Assembly (NCBI RefSeq): GCF_030704535.1
Contig: NC_081812.1
Span: 19,167,501 to 19,231,500, forward strand
Direction: 5' to 3'
DNA: 64,000 nt
Origin: Vitis vinifera
Lineage: Eukaryota; Streptophyta; Magnoliopsida; Vitales; Vitaceae
Under the pieces are notes generated by a model. The model saw only the letters and a list, made by a program, of their open reading frames with translations, did not search any database and was not told where the DNA came from. Shown here in pieces: positions 40,764 through 52,182 of this stretch (position 1 is its first letter; each line of letters begins with the position of its first letter). A program made the position numbers and the translations under genes.

Positions 40764-43086
40764 CTCCATTTATTTATAAATATTTTCTTGGGTTACCATA
40801 ATGGCTAATCTATTACCTTTGACCTCTGTTTTGTCCCCTTACCCCATTCTTGGAAATATTGTCGAAACCAAGGATTTTGTATTTAATGCCTCATTTATTC
40901 TTGGAATAATTTATTTATGTGGTTTGATTTGAAATTTTTTTGAAAGTTTGTGCTACTTTATTCATAAAATTTCAAGAGATTGTGTTTGATATGAAATGGA
41001 ATCTTTGCTTTTATCAATATTGGGGGTTGTACGAGCCCAAAGCTATCACCCCTCTTCCTTATTTTCTTTCCTTGTCCAACTAATAAAATTAAATTATTCC
41101 AAAATTATAATTTATATCCGAACCCCTTCCACCTTTGACAAAGTCAAATTTTAGTAGGTGTTGAAATTTGAATCTCATCTTCCTCTAACTATATAAATAT
41201 TAAATACTATACATTTTTATTTTTTATTTTTTAATAATTGCTTCCATTTTTATTTAAAGATTGCAATCCACCTTTTCCTTTGTCGTGAAAGACCAACATA
41301 TCCATCCATCCAAAGTTGAATTTTCAAGAGAAAATAAGACCTAATATATTATTTTATTGTTTTAAATTATAGACAACTTACAACATTAGGAGTGGTTTGC
41401 CAAAAGGCAGAGAGACATCTAACCAAAGGAAGTCAATGCCCTGAGACATGTCTTACTTTACAAGCAATGCTAAACCAGTTGGCAATTCAATGTTTTTTTG
41501 TTTTTTTGTTTTATTTTCCCATATTAATAGAAAAAATATTTTAATTAAGCGGAATATGTATCATTAATGGAATCTTTTACAGATGATTGACCTAGATGGA
41601 AACAGAAGAGGAAGGGAAGGGCAATTCGGTAATCTAAAAAATATAGTTGCTTTCTCTCCGAGTGATTAAAAAGCGGTTTTACAAACTCCAAATCTCCAAA
41701 ACCAGTTGTTAGGATTAAAAATGTGGTCAAATAGGATTAGAGGTGGGCTGTTAAAGCCATGAAACCGCCATAAAATAATGCATTATTTTACATACCAAAA
41801 GTTCAAATCCCCAGCCTACAGTTCCCATCTGTTTTTCCCCATCACAATTTTAAAGAGGAACCTTTTTAAGTTTTTAACCCAACGCCACTCGATGATTGGA
41901 GCGCCCACAGATAGTGGAGGGGCAATTGTGGGTGTCCCCTTCCCCCATCTGCATCACCCTTTTTGTCACCTTTAGGCTTTAGACCCTGATTGCCATTTCA
42001 TGAAAATAATTTTATTTTATTTTTAAATTTACAATATCATATATGTTGGGATTTGATGGCCAAAAAGGGTGTCTCAAATTTGAATGGTAAAAACTTTTGA
42101 TTGGTTTTTTTTTTTTTTTTTTTTTCCTTTTTAAATAAAGAATAGTCGAAGCAATGATAGGTTTTAAAAGGGGTAAGCGTGATTGGAATGCAATTATAAT
42201 TAAGTGGAAATTTCAATTTTTTTTTTTTGAAGGATAATGTTAGCTTTTATAGGGGTATTAATTGAAAGGGATGGCAAAGTTGGTAAATATTGAGAGAAAG
42301 GTAGGGGGGTGCCCTGATAAGGTGGGCAGAAAAGGAGGAGAAAGTCCCAAAAATAAATAACAAGGGAGAAAACAAATGAAAGAAAAAAACAAAAGGAAAA
42401 AAGAAAGCCCATGGAAACGGAAAAATCCAATTCTAACTCTGCAAAAGCAAAGCAGTGGTATAAAGGCTGTCGGTAAGACCGTTGACGGCCTGGTCCTATT
42501 ATTTCTCTTAATATCACCTCACTACACGCTATCTTCTTTTTTTTTTTTTATATGTCACAAATGAGCTATGATCCTCTGCTTTCTACTCCCTACTCCCATA
42601 TCCAATCATCGTCTTTCTCTGAATTTCATGCCCATCCAACGGATCGCATCTCACCACGCTTGTTGTATTAATCTTCTAATCCACAGCTGCTCTCAGAAGG
42701 TTAAAAACTAGTTTAAGATATTTAGGGTTTGTATGGCATTGACAACTCTAAAACAAAAGAATCAGAAAAACAGGAAACAAAAACAAGTTTTCTGCTTTAT
42801 ATTTTTAAAATTAGAAAATAAAGTGTTTTTAAATAGTATTTTTTTAATTATTTTTATTATTTTCACTTGTTTTCTAATGATTGTTTAAAAAAATAATTAT
42901 ATAAATAAATTAAAATTAAATATTAAACATAAAACTTATTTTTAATATACATTTAAAAATATTTAAAATATTTAGGTTTTCAAATAAACTTTTATTTTAT
43001 AAAAACTATTATATAATGGTTTTCAAAAATTGGTATCAAAAATTGTTTTTCATAATGATTTTATAAAACCTCTTACCAAATAAGCC

Positions 43087-43112
43087 ATTATTATTATTAT
43101 TATTATTATTAT
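43087..43112. repeat. ATT trinucleotide microsatellite
   Basis: About eight tandem ATT units, then an interrupted copy. Confidence 0.8.
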
Positions 43113-45435
43113 ATTATGGTATGAATTATTATTCTCGATGTTTTTAGAATGAATTAGGATATATTTACTGTTTTTTGTTTTAAAAATTTAAAAAATAAAT
43201 GTATTTTTATATAGAATGTAAAATTATAATGCTTTTAAAAAAAATAAAGACATAAAATGTCAAAATTTAAAATTTTGGATGTAAATTTTTTTTTTTAATT
43301 TTAAAAAAAGTGCATTCAAAGCCTAAAATTTATAAATTATCTATGGGTAAGTTGATATATAAATATTTATCATATTTTCTTTTCCAAATGGCATTAGAAA
43401 AATATATTTGAAATGTAAATTTTAATTTTTTTTTTTAAACAAATCCTGCTATGTGTTGTAAACTTCTGATTACAGGTGATTGTGATAATATGTATTGGAT
43501 CAAGTCACACAAATTACAATCATTTGACAATAAATTTAATAAAATTACACAAAAAAAGTCATAAATAAAAATTTATTAGAAATTATTTAAATAATTTCAT
43601 TTGCATGCAGTCACCTTTGCCTTTCCGGTACTATGGTGCCTTATTCTTGTGAATGGAAACTTGTTTGGCTTTATTACATATTTCTAACAATTTCTACTTA
43701 TTATCTTCTAGTGAATTTCTGCAATAGAGTATATAATAATTTTTTCCATAATAACTAGACAAACCCCTGGCCAATTATATAGACTCACTTTCCATATTTT
43801 ATCTGTCTTCTATATCCTCAAATTATTCCATATCCCCTCACTAATTACCCACTTTCTGAATCCTGAAATTATGGCATATATGTTCAGTGCAATTAATAGA
43901 CCTTCTAAATTTTGATCTACCTCACCTTCCTCACAAGTCCTCCTATTGTCATACATTCATACATAGTCTCTTACACCATTCAATTATAAGAACCAATCAA
44001 ATAAAAACAAATTAGTATATATATATTTTTATTTTCACCTTCCATCTCAGCAAAATCATGAAAGCCTTGAGCAAAAAGCATTTGACATGGCAACTTTCAA
44101 ATTATCCATTAGCCGTCGTGGCGCATCTCAATCAGTTAAGTACCACATCGGCCAAAGATGACAAAGCGGGTGATCAGCGGTCTTAGGATGAAGTAAATAG
44201 CTTCTGGTTGACTTGACTTGAAGGAAGAAAACAATGCCTTGCGAGCAGTAAAGATTGCCTTGACAAAATCTAGTTTTAATCCAAAATCGAATTGTCCAAG
44301 TACACCACCTAGATTTTAACGCCTGACACCGAAAGAAGTTGTAACGTATGATTCAGTTTGATGACTCTGCCCCAACCCACTTCCACTTTTGGCACAAAAC
44401 AACAACCCCTTTTCCTTCGACTCACATGTCGCCTTCAAGCCTTCAACCAAGTACCAAGAAAGCAATCTTCCGACCCGGCAGCCCGAACCACTCGGGCGGG
44501 TCTGACCCTTGGACCCAACTCACCCAACTCACCCAACCATGAATGTGGCACATGTTTTCAACGCTTATCACGTGAAGGACCCACTTTAAAAATATTTCCT
44601 AAAAAGTAAAATAATTCAAAAAAATACACAAGTTAGGTGGGATACATTTATTTGGTGCACCCAGTGTCTTCTTTATGTGAAAGCCACTCCTGGCCCCTCT
44701 AGAGATGTGGACGCATTCAAGATTTTCTTTTTACCATCTTTTCTTTTTCTCTTTTTCCATTTATACTATACATTTTTTATCTATCAAATTTGAATAGAAA
44801 GAGAAAAGCAGTACATAAAAGGGGAGATTCCCTAGTGATGAGCATGTGGGGTTAAAGAAGTCTTCAAGGGGTAGCATTTATTTTTTTCCTCTTTACGACA
44901 GTCCATTGTGGGCTACCATTAATATAAAAAAGAAAAACTAAAAATTGAATAATTGGGTTTTCCGATACACGCCTTGATAAAGGAGATAAGTCCAATTCAT
45001 ACCCTTTAACACCTTGAAGAGTCCCAACAAAAAGAAAGGTCAAAAAAATATATTTATTTATATTATCATTAATAATACTTCCCCTTTTCTTTACTCGTAG
45101 TTACTTGAGAAGGAGGGGAAGGAATAGAGGGAGGACCACAACCCAAATATTTTAAAATCCGTCTTTCAGAACAAAATAAATGAATAAGCATGAAATAAAG
45201 CTGCAAAGCTATAATTAAAGTCATATATGTATATTAATATATGTATTCAGCTTCTCTCTCCATGTGGGTTGATTCTGCTAATACTCACACTCCAAGCTAA
45301 CTCTATTAATATAATTTTGGCCACTTTATGTAAATCCACCGCCTTGTTGGCTTTCCGTTTTTCTCTCCTCTTCCATTGATCATGACTGCATTTTCTTTTC
45401 CTTTCCCTCGCATTTTAACATTACGGAGAGGGAGC

Positions 45436-45808
45436 TGTTGGGCTTTGTGGAGCCTAGTTTTGTTTGATCCGGTTTGACGACCCGACCCGAATAATATTGC
45501 ATGGCCTTTTTAATGGGAGATTTATTGAGGCCTGTTGGGCCCGTTTAGCCCATTGTGGAACCACCTTTTGTAATTAGGGTTTTTTAGTATGGTAGGGTTG
45601 CCGTGCTATATATATATAGAGAATATTGTAGCCGCTATGTTGTACTCTGTATTCTTCCCTGATAATAGTGATATCCCTGCAACTCCGTGGACGTAGGCAA
45701 ATTGCCGAACCACGTAAATACTGTCTTGTGTGTGATTGTTTTTCTTTGGCGTGTGTTTTCTCTAATTTTTGTTTCTCACGGGTTGGGAATTCGGTTTAAT
45801 TCCCTACA
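45436..45808 (+). repeat. 5' LTR of the copia element
   Basis: 373 bp, starting TGTTGGGCTTTG and ending CCCTACA. It contains a TA-rich TATA-like stretch near 45606-45620, where element transcription would be expected to start downstream. Confidence 0.93.
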
Positions 45809-45847
45809 ACTGGTATCAGAGCCTAGGGTTAGGTTTGAGTGGGAGCA

Positions 45848-48800
45848 ATGGCAGAGGAAGCAGGAAAGGCGTCTGGAATAGAAAAGTTTGATGGCACAGA
45901 CTTTGCGTATTGGAGGATGCAGATTGAAGATTATCTCTATGGGAGGAAATTGCATCTGCCTCTTTTGGGGACAAAACCTGAGAGTATGAAGGCTGAGGAA
46001 TGGGCGCTTCTTGACAGACAGGTTCTAGGAGTTATTAGGTTAACTCTGTCTAGGTCTGTTGCACACAATGTTGTAAAGGAGAAGACCACAACAGATTTGA
46101 TGAAGGCTTTGTCCGGTATGTATGAAAAGCCGTCCGCAAACAATAAGGTGCATCTGATGAAAAAATTGTTCAATTTGAAGATGGCAGAGAATGCATCAGT
46201 AGCACAACATCTGAATGAATTTAATACAATCACAAATCAATTGTCGTCTGTAGAAATTGATTTTGATGATGAGATTCGTGCTCTGATTGTCTTGGCTTCT
46301 TTGCCAAACAGTTGGGAGGCAATGAGGATGGCAGTAAGCAATTCTACAGGAAAGGAAAAGCTCAAGTACAATGATATACGAGATTTAATTCTGGCTGAGG
46401 AGATTCGCCGAAGAGATGCAGGTGAAACCTCAGGATCTGGTTCTGCCCTAAACCTTGAGACAAGAGGCAGAGGTAATAACAGAAATTCAAATCAGGGTAG
46501 ATCAAATTCCAGAAATTCTAATCGGAACAGAAGCAAATCTAGATCAGGCCAACAAGTACAATGTTGGAATTGTGGGAAAACAGGTCACTTTAAAAGGCAA
46601 TGCAAAAGCCCTAAGAAGAAGAATGAAGATGATTCTGCTAATGCTGTAACAGAAGAGGTACAGGATGCATTACTTCTTGCAGTAGACAGTCCACTTGATG
46701 ATTGGGTTTTGGATTCAGGAGCTTCGTTTCATACCACTCCACACCGAGAAATCATACAGAATTATGTTGCAGGTGATTTTGGTAAGGTATATTTGGCTGA
46801 TGGTTCAGCCTTGGATGTTGTGGGTCTGGGAGATGTCCGGATATCGTTGCCCAATGGGTCTGTTTGGTTACTGGAGAAGGTTCGACATATTCCTGACCTG
46901 AGGAGGAATCTGATTTCTGTTGGACAACTTGATGATGAAGGACATGCAATACTATTTGTTGGTGGTACTTGGAAGGTTACAAAGGGAGCTAGGGTATTGG
47001 CTCGTGGAAAGAAGACTGGCACTCTGTATATGACCTCATGTCCAAGAGACACAATTGCAGTTGCTGATGCAAGTACTGATACAAGCCTATGGCACCGTAG
47101 ACTTGGTCACATGAGTGAGAAAGGGATGAAGATGTTGCTGTCAAAAGGAAAACTACCAGAATTGAAGTCCATTGATTTTGACATGTGTGAAAGTTGCATC
47201 TTAGGAAAGCAAAAAAAGGTGAGCTTCTTGAAAACTGGCAGGACACCGAAGGCTGAAAAATTGGAACTAGTACACACTGATTTGTGGGGGCCTTCTCCGG
47301 TTGCATCCCTAGGAGGTTCAAGGTACTACATCACCTTTATTGATGACTCAAGTAGAAAGGTATGGGTTTATTTTCTGAAAAATAAATCTGATGTATTTGT
47401 AACTTTTAAGAAGTGGAAGGCCATGGTTGAGACAGAAACAGGTTTGAAAGTAAAATGTTTGAGGTCAGATAATGGAGGAGAGTACATAGATGGAGGATTC
47501 AGTGAGTATTGTGCTGCACAGGGAATTAGGATGGAGAAGACCATTCCTGGGACACCACAACAGAATGGTGTGGCTGAGCGCATGAATAGAACTCTCAATG
47601 AGCGTGCTAGAAGTATGAGGTTGCATGCTGGACTACCAAAAACTTTTTGGGCTGATGCTGTTAGCACTGCAGCTTACCTGATAAACCGAGGACCATCAGT
47701 TTCCATGGAGTTCAGACTTCCTGAGGAGGTTTGGAGCGGTAAAGAGGTGAAGTTTTCACATTTAAAAGTTTTTGGTTGTGTTTCTTATGTTCATATTGAT
47801 TCTGATGCTCGTAGTAAACTTGATGCAAAGTCAAAAATATGTTTTTTCATTGGCTATGGTGATGAGAAATTTGGCTATAGGTTTTGGGATGAACAAAACA
47901 GGAAAATCATCAGAAGTAGAAATGTGATATTTAATGAACAGATTATGTACAAGGATAGGTCAACTGTAACGTCAGATGTTACAGAGTTAGATCAAAAGAA
48001 ATCTGAGTTTGTCAACTTAGATGAATTGACTGAAAGTACTGTCCAAAAAGGGGGTGAAGAAGATAAGGAGAATGTAAATTCACAGGTAGATCTGAGTACA
48101 CCTATAGTTGAAGTTCGCAGATCTTCTAGGAACACTAGACCTCCGCAGCGTTATTCACCTGTTTTAAATTATCTCCTGTTGACTGATGGTGGTGAGCCAG
48201 AGTGTTATGATGAAGCCTTGCAAGATGAGAATTCAAGCAAGTGGGAGTTAGCCATGAAGGATGAGATGGATTCCCTGTTGGGGAATCAGACATGGCAACT
48301 GACTGAATTGCCAGTAGGAAAGAAGGCTTTGCACAACAAGTGGGTATACAGAATAAAGAATGAGCATGATGGTAGCAAACGTTACAAGGCCAGATTAGTT
48401 GTTAAAGGGTTCCAGCAGAAGGAGGGCATTGACTACACAGAGATATTTTCTCCAGTTGTGAAGATGTCAACAATTAGACTTGTACTTGGAATGGTGGCCG
48501 CAGAAAACTTACATCTTGAGCAGTTAGATGTGAAGACAGCATTCCTTCATGGTGACTTGGAGGAAGACCTTTACATGATTCAACCAGAAGGGTTCATTGT
48601 TCAGGGACAAGAGAATCTAGTCTGCAAACTGAGAAAGAGCTTGTATGGCCTTAAACAAGCTCCTAGACAGTGGTACAAGAAGTTTGACAATTTTATGCAT
48701 AGAATTGGGTTCAAGAGATGTGAAGCTGATCACTGTTGCTATTTTAAGTCCTTTGACAATTCTTATATCATATTACTATTGTATGTGGATGATATGCTTA

Positions 48801-49744
48801 TTGCAGGGTCTGACATTGAGAAGATTAATAATCTGAAGAAGCAATTGTCCAAACAGTTTGCAATGAAGGATTTGGGAGCTGCAAAGCAAATCCTTGGTAT
48901 GAGAATCATTAGAGACAAGGCTAATGGTACATTGAAGCTTTCACAGTCAGAGTATGTGAAGAAAGTTCTCAGCAGGTTCAACATGAATGAAGCTAAACCA
49001 GTGAGCACACCCTTGGGTAGTCATTTCAAACTAAGCAAAGAACAGTCACCAAAAACAGAAGAAGAAATGGACCATATGAGCAAGGTGCCCTATGCCTCAG
49101 CTATTGGCAGCTTGATGTATGCTATGGTGTGTACAAGACCAGACATTGCACATGCAGTGGGAGTTGTGAGCAGATTCATGAGTAGGCCTGGAAAGCAGCA
49201 TTGGGAGGCAGTCAAGTGGATTTTAAGATATCTGAAGGGTTCATTAGATACATGTCTTTGCTTCACAGGTGCAAGTTTGAAACTGCAGGGTTATGTAGAT
49301 GCTGATTTTGCTGGTGATATTGATAGTAGAAAAAGTACTACTGGGTTTGTTTTTACTCTAGGTGGTACAGCTATATCATGGACTTCAAATCTACAGAAGA
49401 TTGTTACTTTGTCTACTACAGAAGCTGAGTATGTTGCAGCAACTGAAGCTGGAAAGGAGATGATTTGGCTACATGGTTTCTTAGATGAATTGGGTAAGAA
49501 GCAGGAGATGGGCATTCTACACAGTGATAGTCAGAGTGCAATTTTTCTTGCCAAAAATTCGGCTTTTCATTCAAAGTCAAAACATATACAAACAAAATAC
49601 CACTTTATCCGTTATCTTGTTGAGGATAAACTGGTAATACTTGAGAAGATTTGTGGATCTAAGAACCCTGCAGACATGTTGACTAAGGGTGTCACTATTG
49701 AGAAGTTGAAGCTGTGCGCAGCTTCAATTGGTCTTCTAGCTTGA
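45848..49744 (+). CDS. Copia gag-pol polyprotein (retrotransposon)
   Basis: A single frame of about 1298 residues. In order: a UBN2-type gag region, a CCHC zinc knuckle (CWNCGKTGHFKRQC, about 46562-46603), the aspartic protease site DSGAS (about 46712), an integrase with the HHCC-like start and DDE core (about 47080-47700), reverse transcriptase with YVDDMLIAG (about 48781-48807), and RNase H near the end (about 49280-49640). The order protease-integrase-RT-RNase H defines Ty1/copia. It belongs to the mobile element and is not a host gene. Confidence 0.93.
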   Translation: MAEEAGKASGIEKFDGTDFAYWRMQIEDYLYGRKLHLPLLGTKPESMKAEEWALLDRQVLGVIRLTLSRSVAHNVVKEKTTTDLMKALSGMYEKPSANNKVHLMKKLFNLKMAENASVAQHLNEFNTITNQLSSVEIDFDDEIRALIVLASLPNSWEAMRMAVSNSTGKEKLKYNDIRDLILAEEIRRRDAGETSGSGSALNLETRGRGNNRNSNQGRSNSRNSNRNRSKSRSGQQVQCWNCGKTGHFKRQCKSPKKKNEDDSANAVTEEVQDALLLAVDSPLDDWVLDSGASFHTTPHREIIQNYVAGDFGKVYLADGSALDVVGLGDVRISLPNGSVWLLEKVRHIPDLRRNLISVGQLDDEGHAILFVGGTWKVTKGARVLARGKKTGTLYMTSCPRDTIAVADASTDTSLWHRRLGHMSEKGMKMLLSKGKLPELKSIDFDMCESCILGKQKKVSFLKTGRTPKAEKLELVHTDLWGPSPVASLGGSRYYITFIDDSSRKVWVYFLKNKSDVFVTFKKWKAMVETETGLKVKCLRSDNGGEYIDGGFSEYCAAQGIRMEKTIPGTPQQNGVAERMNRTLNERARSMRLHAGLPKTFWADAVSTAAYLINRGPSVSMEFRLPEEVWSGKEVKFSHLKVFGCVSYVHIDSDARSKLDAKSKICFFIGYGDEKFGYRFWDEQNRKIIRSRNVIFNEQIMYKDRSTVTSDVTELDQKKSEFVNLDELTESTVQKGGEEDKENVNSQVDLSTPIVEVRRSSRNTRPPQRYSPVLNYLLLTDGGEPECYDEALQDENSSKWELAMKDEMDSLLGNQTWQLTELPVGKKALHNKWVYRIKNEHDGSKRYKARLVVKGFQQKEGIDYTEIFSPVVKMSTIRLVLGMVAAENLHLEQLDVKTAFLHGDLEEDLYMIQPEGFIVQGQENLVCKLRKSLYGLKQAPRQWYKKFDNFMHRIGFKRCEADHCCYFKSFDNSYIILLLYVDDMLIAGSDIEKINNLKKQLSKQFAMKDLGAAKQILGMRIIRDKANGTLKLSQSEYVKKVLSRFNMNEAKPVSTPLGSHFKLSKEQSPKTEEEMDHMSKVPYASAIGSLMYAMVCTRPDIAHAVGVVSRFMSRPGKQHWEAVKWILRYLKGSLDTCLCFTGASLKLQGYVDADFAGDIDSRKSTTGFVFTLGGTAISWTSNLQKIVTLSTTEAEYVAATEAGKEMIWLHGFLDELGKKQEMGILHSDSQSAIFLAKNSAFHSKSKHIQTKYHFIRYLVEDKLVILEKICGSKNPADMLTKGVTIEKLKLCAASIGLLA

Positions 49745-49836
49745 GGACAGGAGGATGAGTTGTAGGGATGAGGGATCGTTTCTTGGAGGATAGCGGTTTG
49801 ATGTTGGTGATTGGACTAGTCTCCAAGTGGGAGATT

Positions 49837-50209
49837 TGTTGGGCTTTGTGGAGCCTAGTTTTGTTTGATCCGGTTTGACGACCCGACCCGAATAATATTG
49901 CATGGCCTTTTTAATGGGAGATTTATTGAGGCCTGTTGGGCCCGTTTAGCCCATTGTGGAACCACCTTTTGTAATTAGGGTTTTTTAGTATGGTAGGGTT
50001 GCCGTGCTATATATATATAGAGAATATTGTAGCCGCTATGTTGTACTCTGTATTCTTCCCTGATAATAGTGATATCCCTGCAACTCCGTGGACGTAGGCA
50101 AATTGCCGAACCACGTAAATACTGTCTTGTGTGTGATTGTTTTTCTTTGGCGTGTGTTTTCTCTAATTTTTGTTTCTCACGGGTTGGGAATTCGGTTTAA
50201 TTCCCTACA
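49837..50209 (+). repeat. 3' LTR of the copia element
   Basis: 373 bp, reads the same as the 5' LTR. It is followed at once by the GGAGC target duplication. Confidence 0.93.
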
Positions 50210-50214
50210 GGAGC

Positions 50215-52182
50215 CTGTTGGGATTATGCTTTTAATAAAATTATTGACATGGGCCTTGGTTTATCGTTGGGTGTATGGCCAAAATTTTCTGGGTGGGGGT
50301 CCCATTTTGTTGAATCATGGGCTGCATAAAATATACAGACGCATTAGAATGTAGGAGTAGGAGGAGGAAGAACTGGGCAGCAAGGACAAAAAGGAGAGGA
50401 GTGAGAGGGAGATTGAAGCACAGCAGTGTCTAGTTTCATTGGTTTTGGATAAAGAAAAAGTCTAGGCCTCAAAGGCTTCTTGGTTGAATACAACTGATTT
50501 AATACTATTCTGGTTCTCTCTCTCATCTAAAAAGTTTTACAAAATTTTGGGAGCGTGCATGCCTTGCTATTCTAAATTACCAATATAAAATATCCTAGTG
50601 GGGTATTTATGGCGGTGTCTTGCGTGTTTCGCTCACACCGGAGTTATGGCCTGTTGTTCTCCAAGACAGATGAGATGGGTATCACGTGGACATTGGCAAT
50701 TCATTTAGAAGATTTGTTATCGGTTTTTTAAATATAGACCTATAGATGGTTAATGGATTAGAAGAGGTTGAACCGAGCATCGAGTCAAGGGCCCTAACTA
50801 CAGAGCACCGAGAAGAAGGGACCACGGCCCACATACTGAGAGGCCCAACTATAGGAGGCGCAAAGATGAGAGACCCACGAATCTACGGGGAAGGCCCACT
50901 TGAGAAGAAGGCCTCCAAGTCTTCGGAGGGTCATTTTGAATTTAAATTGCAGCCGCGTCTCATGAGTGACGACGACAGAGGAGCAGGCCCACATGTCCAC
51001 CTGAGGACAAGAGTAGATGCAATATTTATGAGGGAGAAGCAAGCCTTTCAACATCGTGATGGAGACTTGGTTAGTTGTATATTGATTACGGTACACGTGA
51101 CAAGCATATGGCCCCATAAAATCCTCAATACCCAACCCCACAATCTCAGAAATTAACGCGGGATTCCCATATGCTTGGTATTCCTTCAATCAAAACTGTC
51201 TCTTCAGACCAAAACGATGTCGTGGTGGGTCCGCTTCGACACCAAAACCCAATCACAAAAGATGTCGTTTCATCACTCGATAGGGCCTCCATCACTTAGA
51301 CCTCGGCTGCATCAAGCACCATCCTAATATTCCACTAGGATAAACCCAGAAACAACCCGTTTCCCACATCGGTTTGACCGATTTCCGCCTCTCATGCCCT
51401 TTTGTCTCTTCCCCCTTGGCCTTCTATGGTCGGGGCTATTTGAAGCCGGTGCTGTTGTACGTTATAACTTAGGCCCTCCACCTCATTTCCACTGAAACTC
51501 ACTGTTGTTCCAGCCTGCTGTTGGATAAGCTCTTCATCGTTCTTCAAATCACAACGGTAATTTCCCTCTTTTTTTTTTTCTTTCCTTATTAATTTATTAA
51601 GCAAACTGAGGAATGGTAGAAGTATGAATCTGATGTCTTATTTTGTTTTTTGTTTCTTAAAAAGTGAAAATCTCTACTGAACTCAGCCTTGTAGTTGTTT
51701 TAGGTTGGGTTGACCGGAGCTTATTGCTTTATTGGGTGCCAATAATGGAAATTTTAGGTTTGAAAATTTTGAAATTTCTGACATTTTCCCAAATTTCTCA
51801 GGAGTTACGTTTAGGGTTTATATATTTATTTTCTCAGTGTATATGTTTAGGTATGTCAGGCAATTCGTTTATCAGTTATGAGATTTAAGGTGGAAAATTG
51901 GGGTTAATTTTCTGTCATTTTCTTGGTGGCTTTGTATTTTCAGATCTACTTTTCTCGTGATACTCAAGCTCTCTCTCATTTTGTCAGTATTTTGTGCACT
52001 TTGTTAATGTGTGAGAGCTGCTTTTGGTTTGTAATTGCGAGCGAAAATAGCAAACTTGTAATTTGGCAGCCCAATTGCAGATTCAATTGTCTAACCGGGG
52101 TTCTGTTTAAAAAATGATACAGGAACTGTGAGATGTATTGAGGTGTTTGGTTGGGTTTTCTTTATGGTTATTTTGTAGTATA
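50215..52182. other. Upstream region and leader of the DUF668 gene
   Basis: Contains several GGCCCA and GCCCA motifs (about 50780-50910) of the kind found in promoters of broadly expressed plant genes. A likely 5' UTR intron runs from about 51556 (CACAACG then GTAATTTCC) to about 52121 (AATGATACAG then GAACTGTG). The 136-codon frame at 50746-51156 shows no known motif and is not called. Confidence 0.45.

Larger units (their letters stand above)
40640..45430. other. Long AT-rich intergenic region with simple repeats
   Basis: No gene recognised in about 4.8 kb. It contains a TA microsatellite (about 40739-40763), an ATT microsatellite (about 43087-43112), and T-runs near 42105-42126 and 42537-42550. 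The region upstream of the AHL promoter may hold regulatory DNA. Frames near 42376-42564 and 44348-44609 show no family motif. Confidence 0.45.
45436..50209 (+). mobile_element. Complete-looking Ty1/copia LTR retrotransposon
   Basis: Parts: 5' LTR 45436-45808, primer binding site from 45811 (TGGTATCAGAGC, initiator tRNA-Met type), one long polyprotein frame, purine tract at about 49824-49834, and 3' LTR 49837-50209. Both LTRs are 373 bp, start TG, end CA and read as identical by eye. The 5-bp sequence GGAGC flanks both outer ends (45431-45435 and 50210-50214), a target duplication of the length copia elements make. The element looks whole. Identical LTRs imply a very recent insertion, on the scale of a few hundred thousand years or less. 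It lies 2 kb upstream of the DUF668 gene and in the same orientation. Confidence 0.95.

Noticed and set aside
46455-49515. Short frames inside the copia element on both strands
   Set aside because: All lie within the single long polyprotein frame and are shadows of it.
50746-51156. 136-codon open frame upstream of the DUF668 gene
   Set aside because: It starts in promoter-like DNA, shows no conserved motif, and has a similar-length frame on the opposite strand. Treated as chance.
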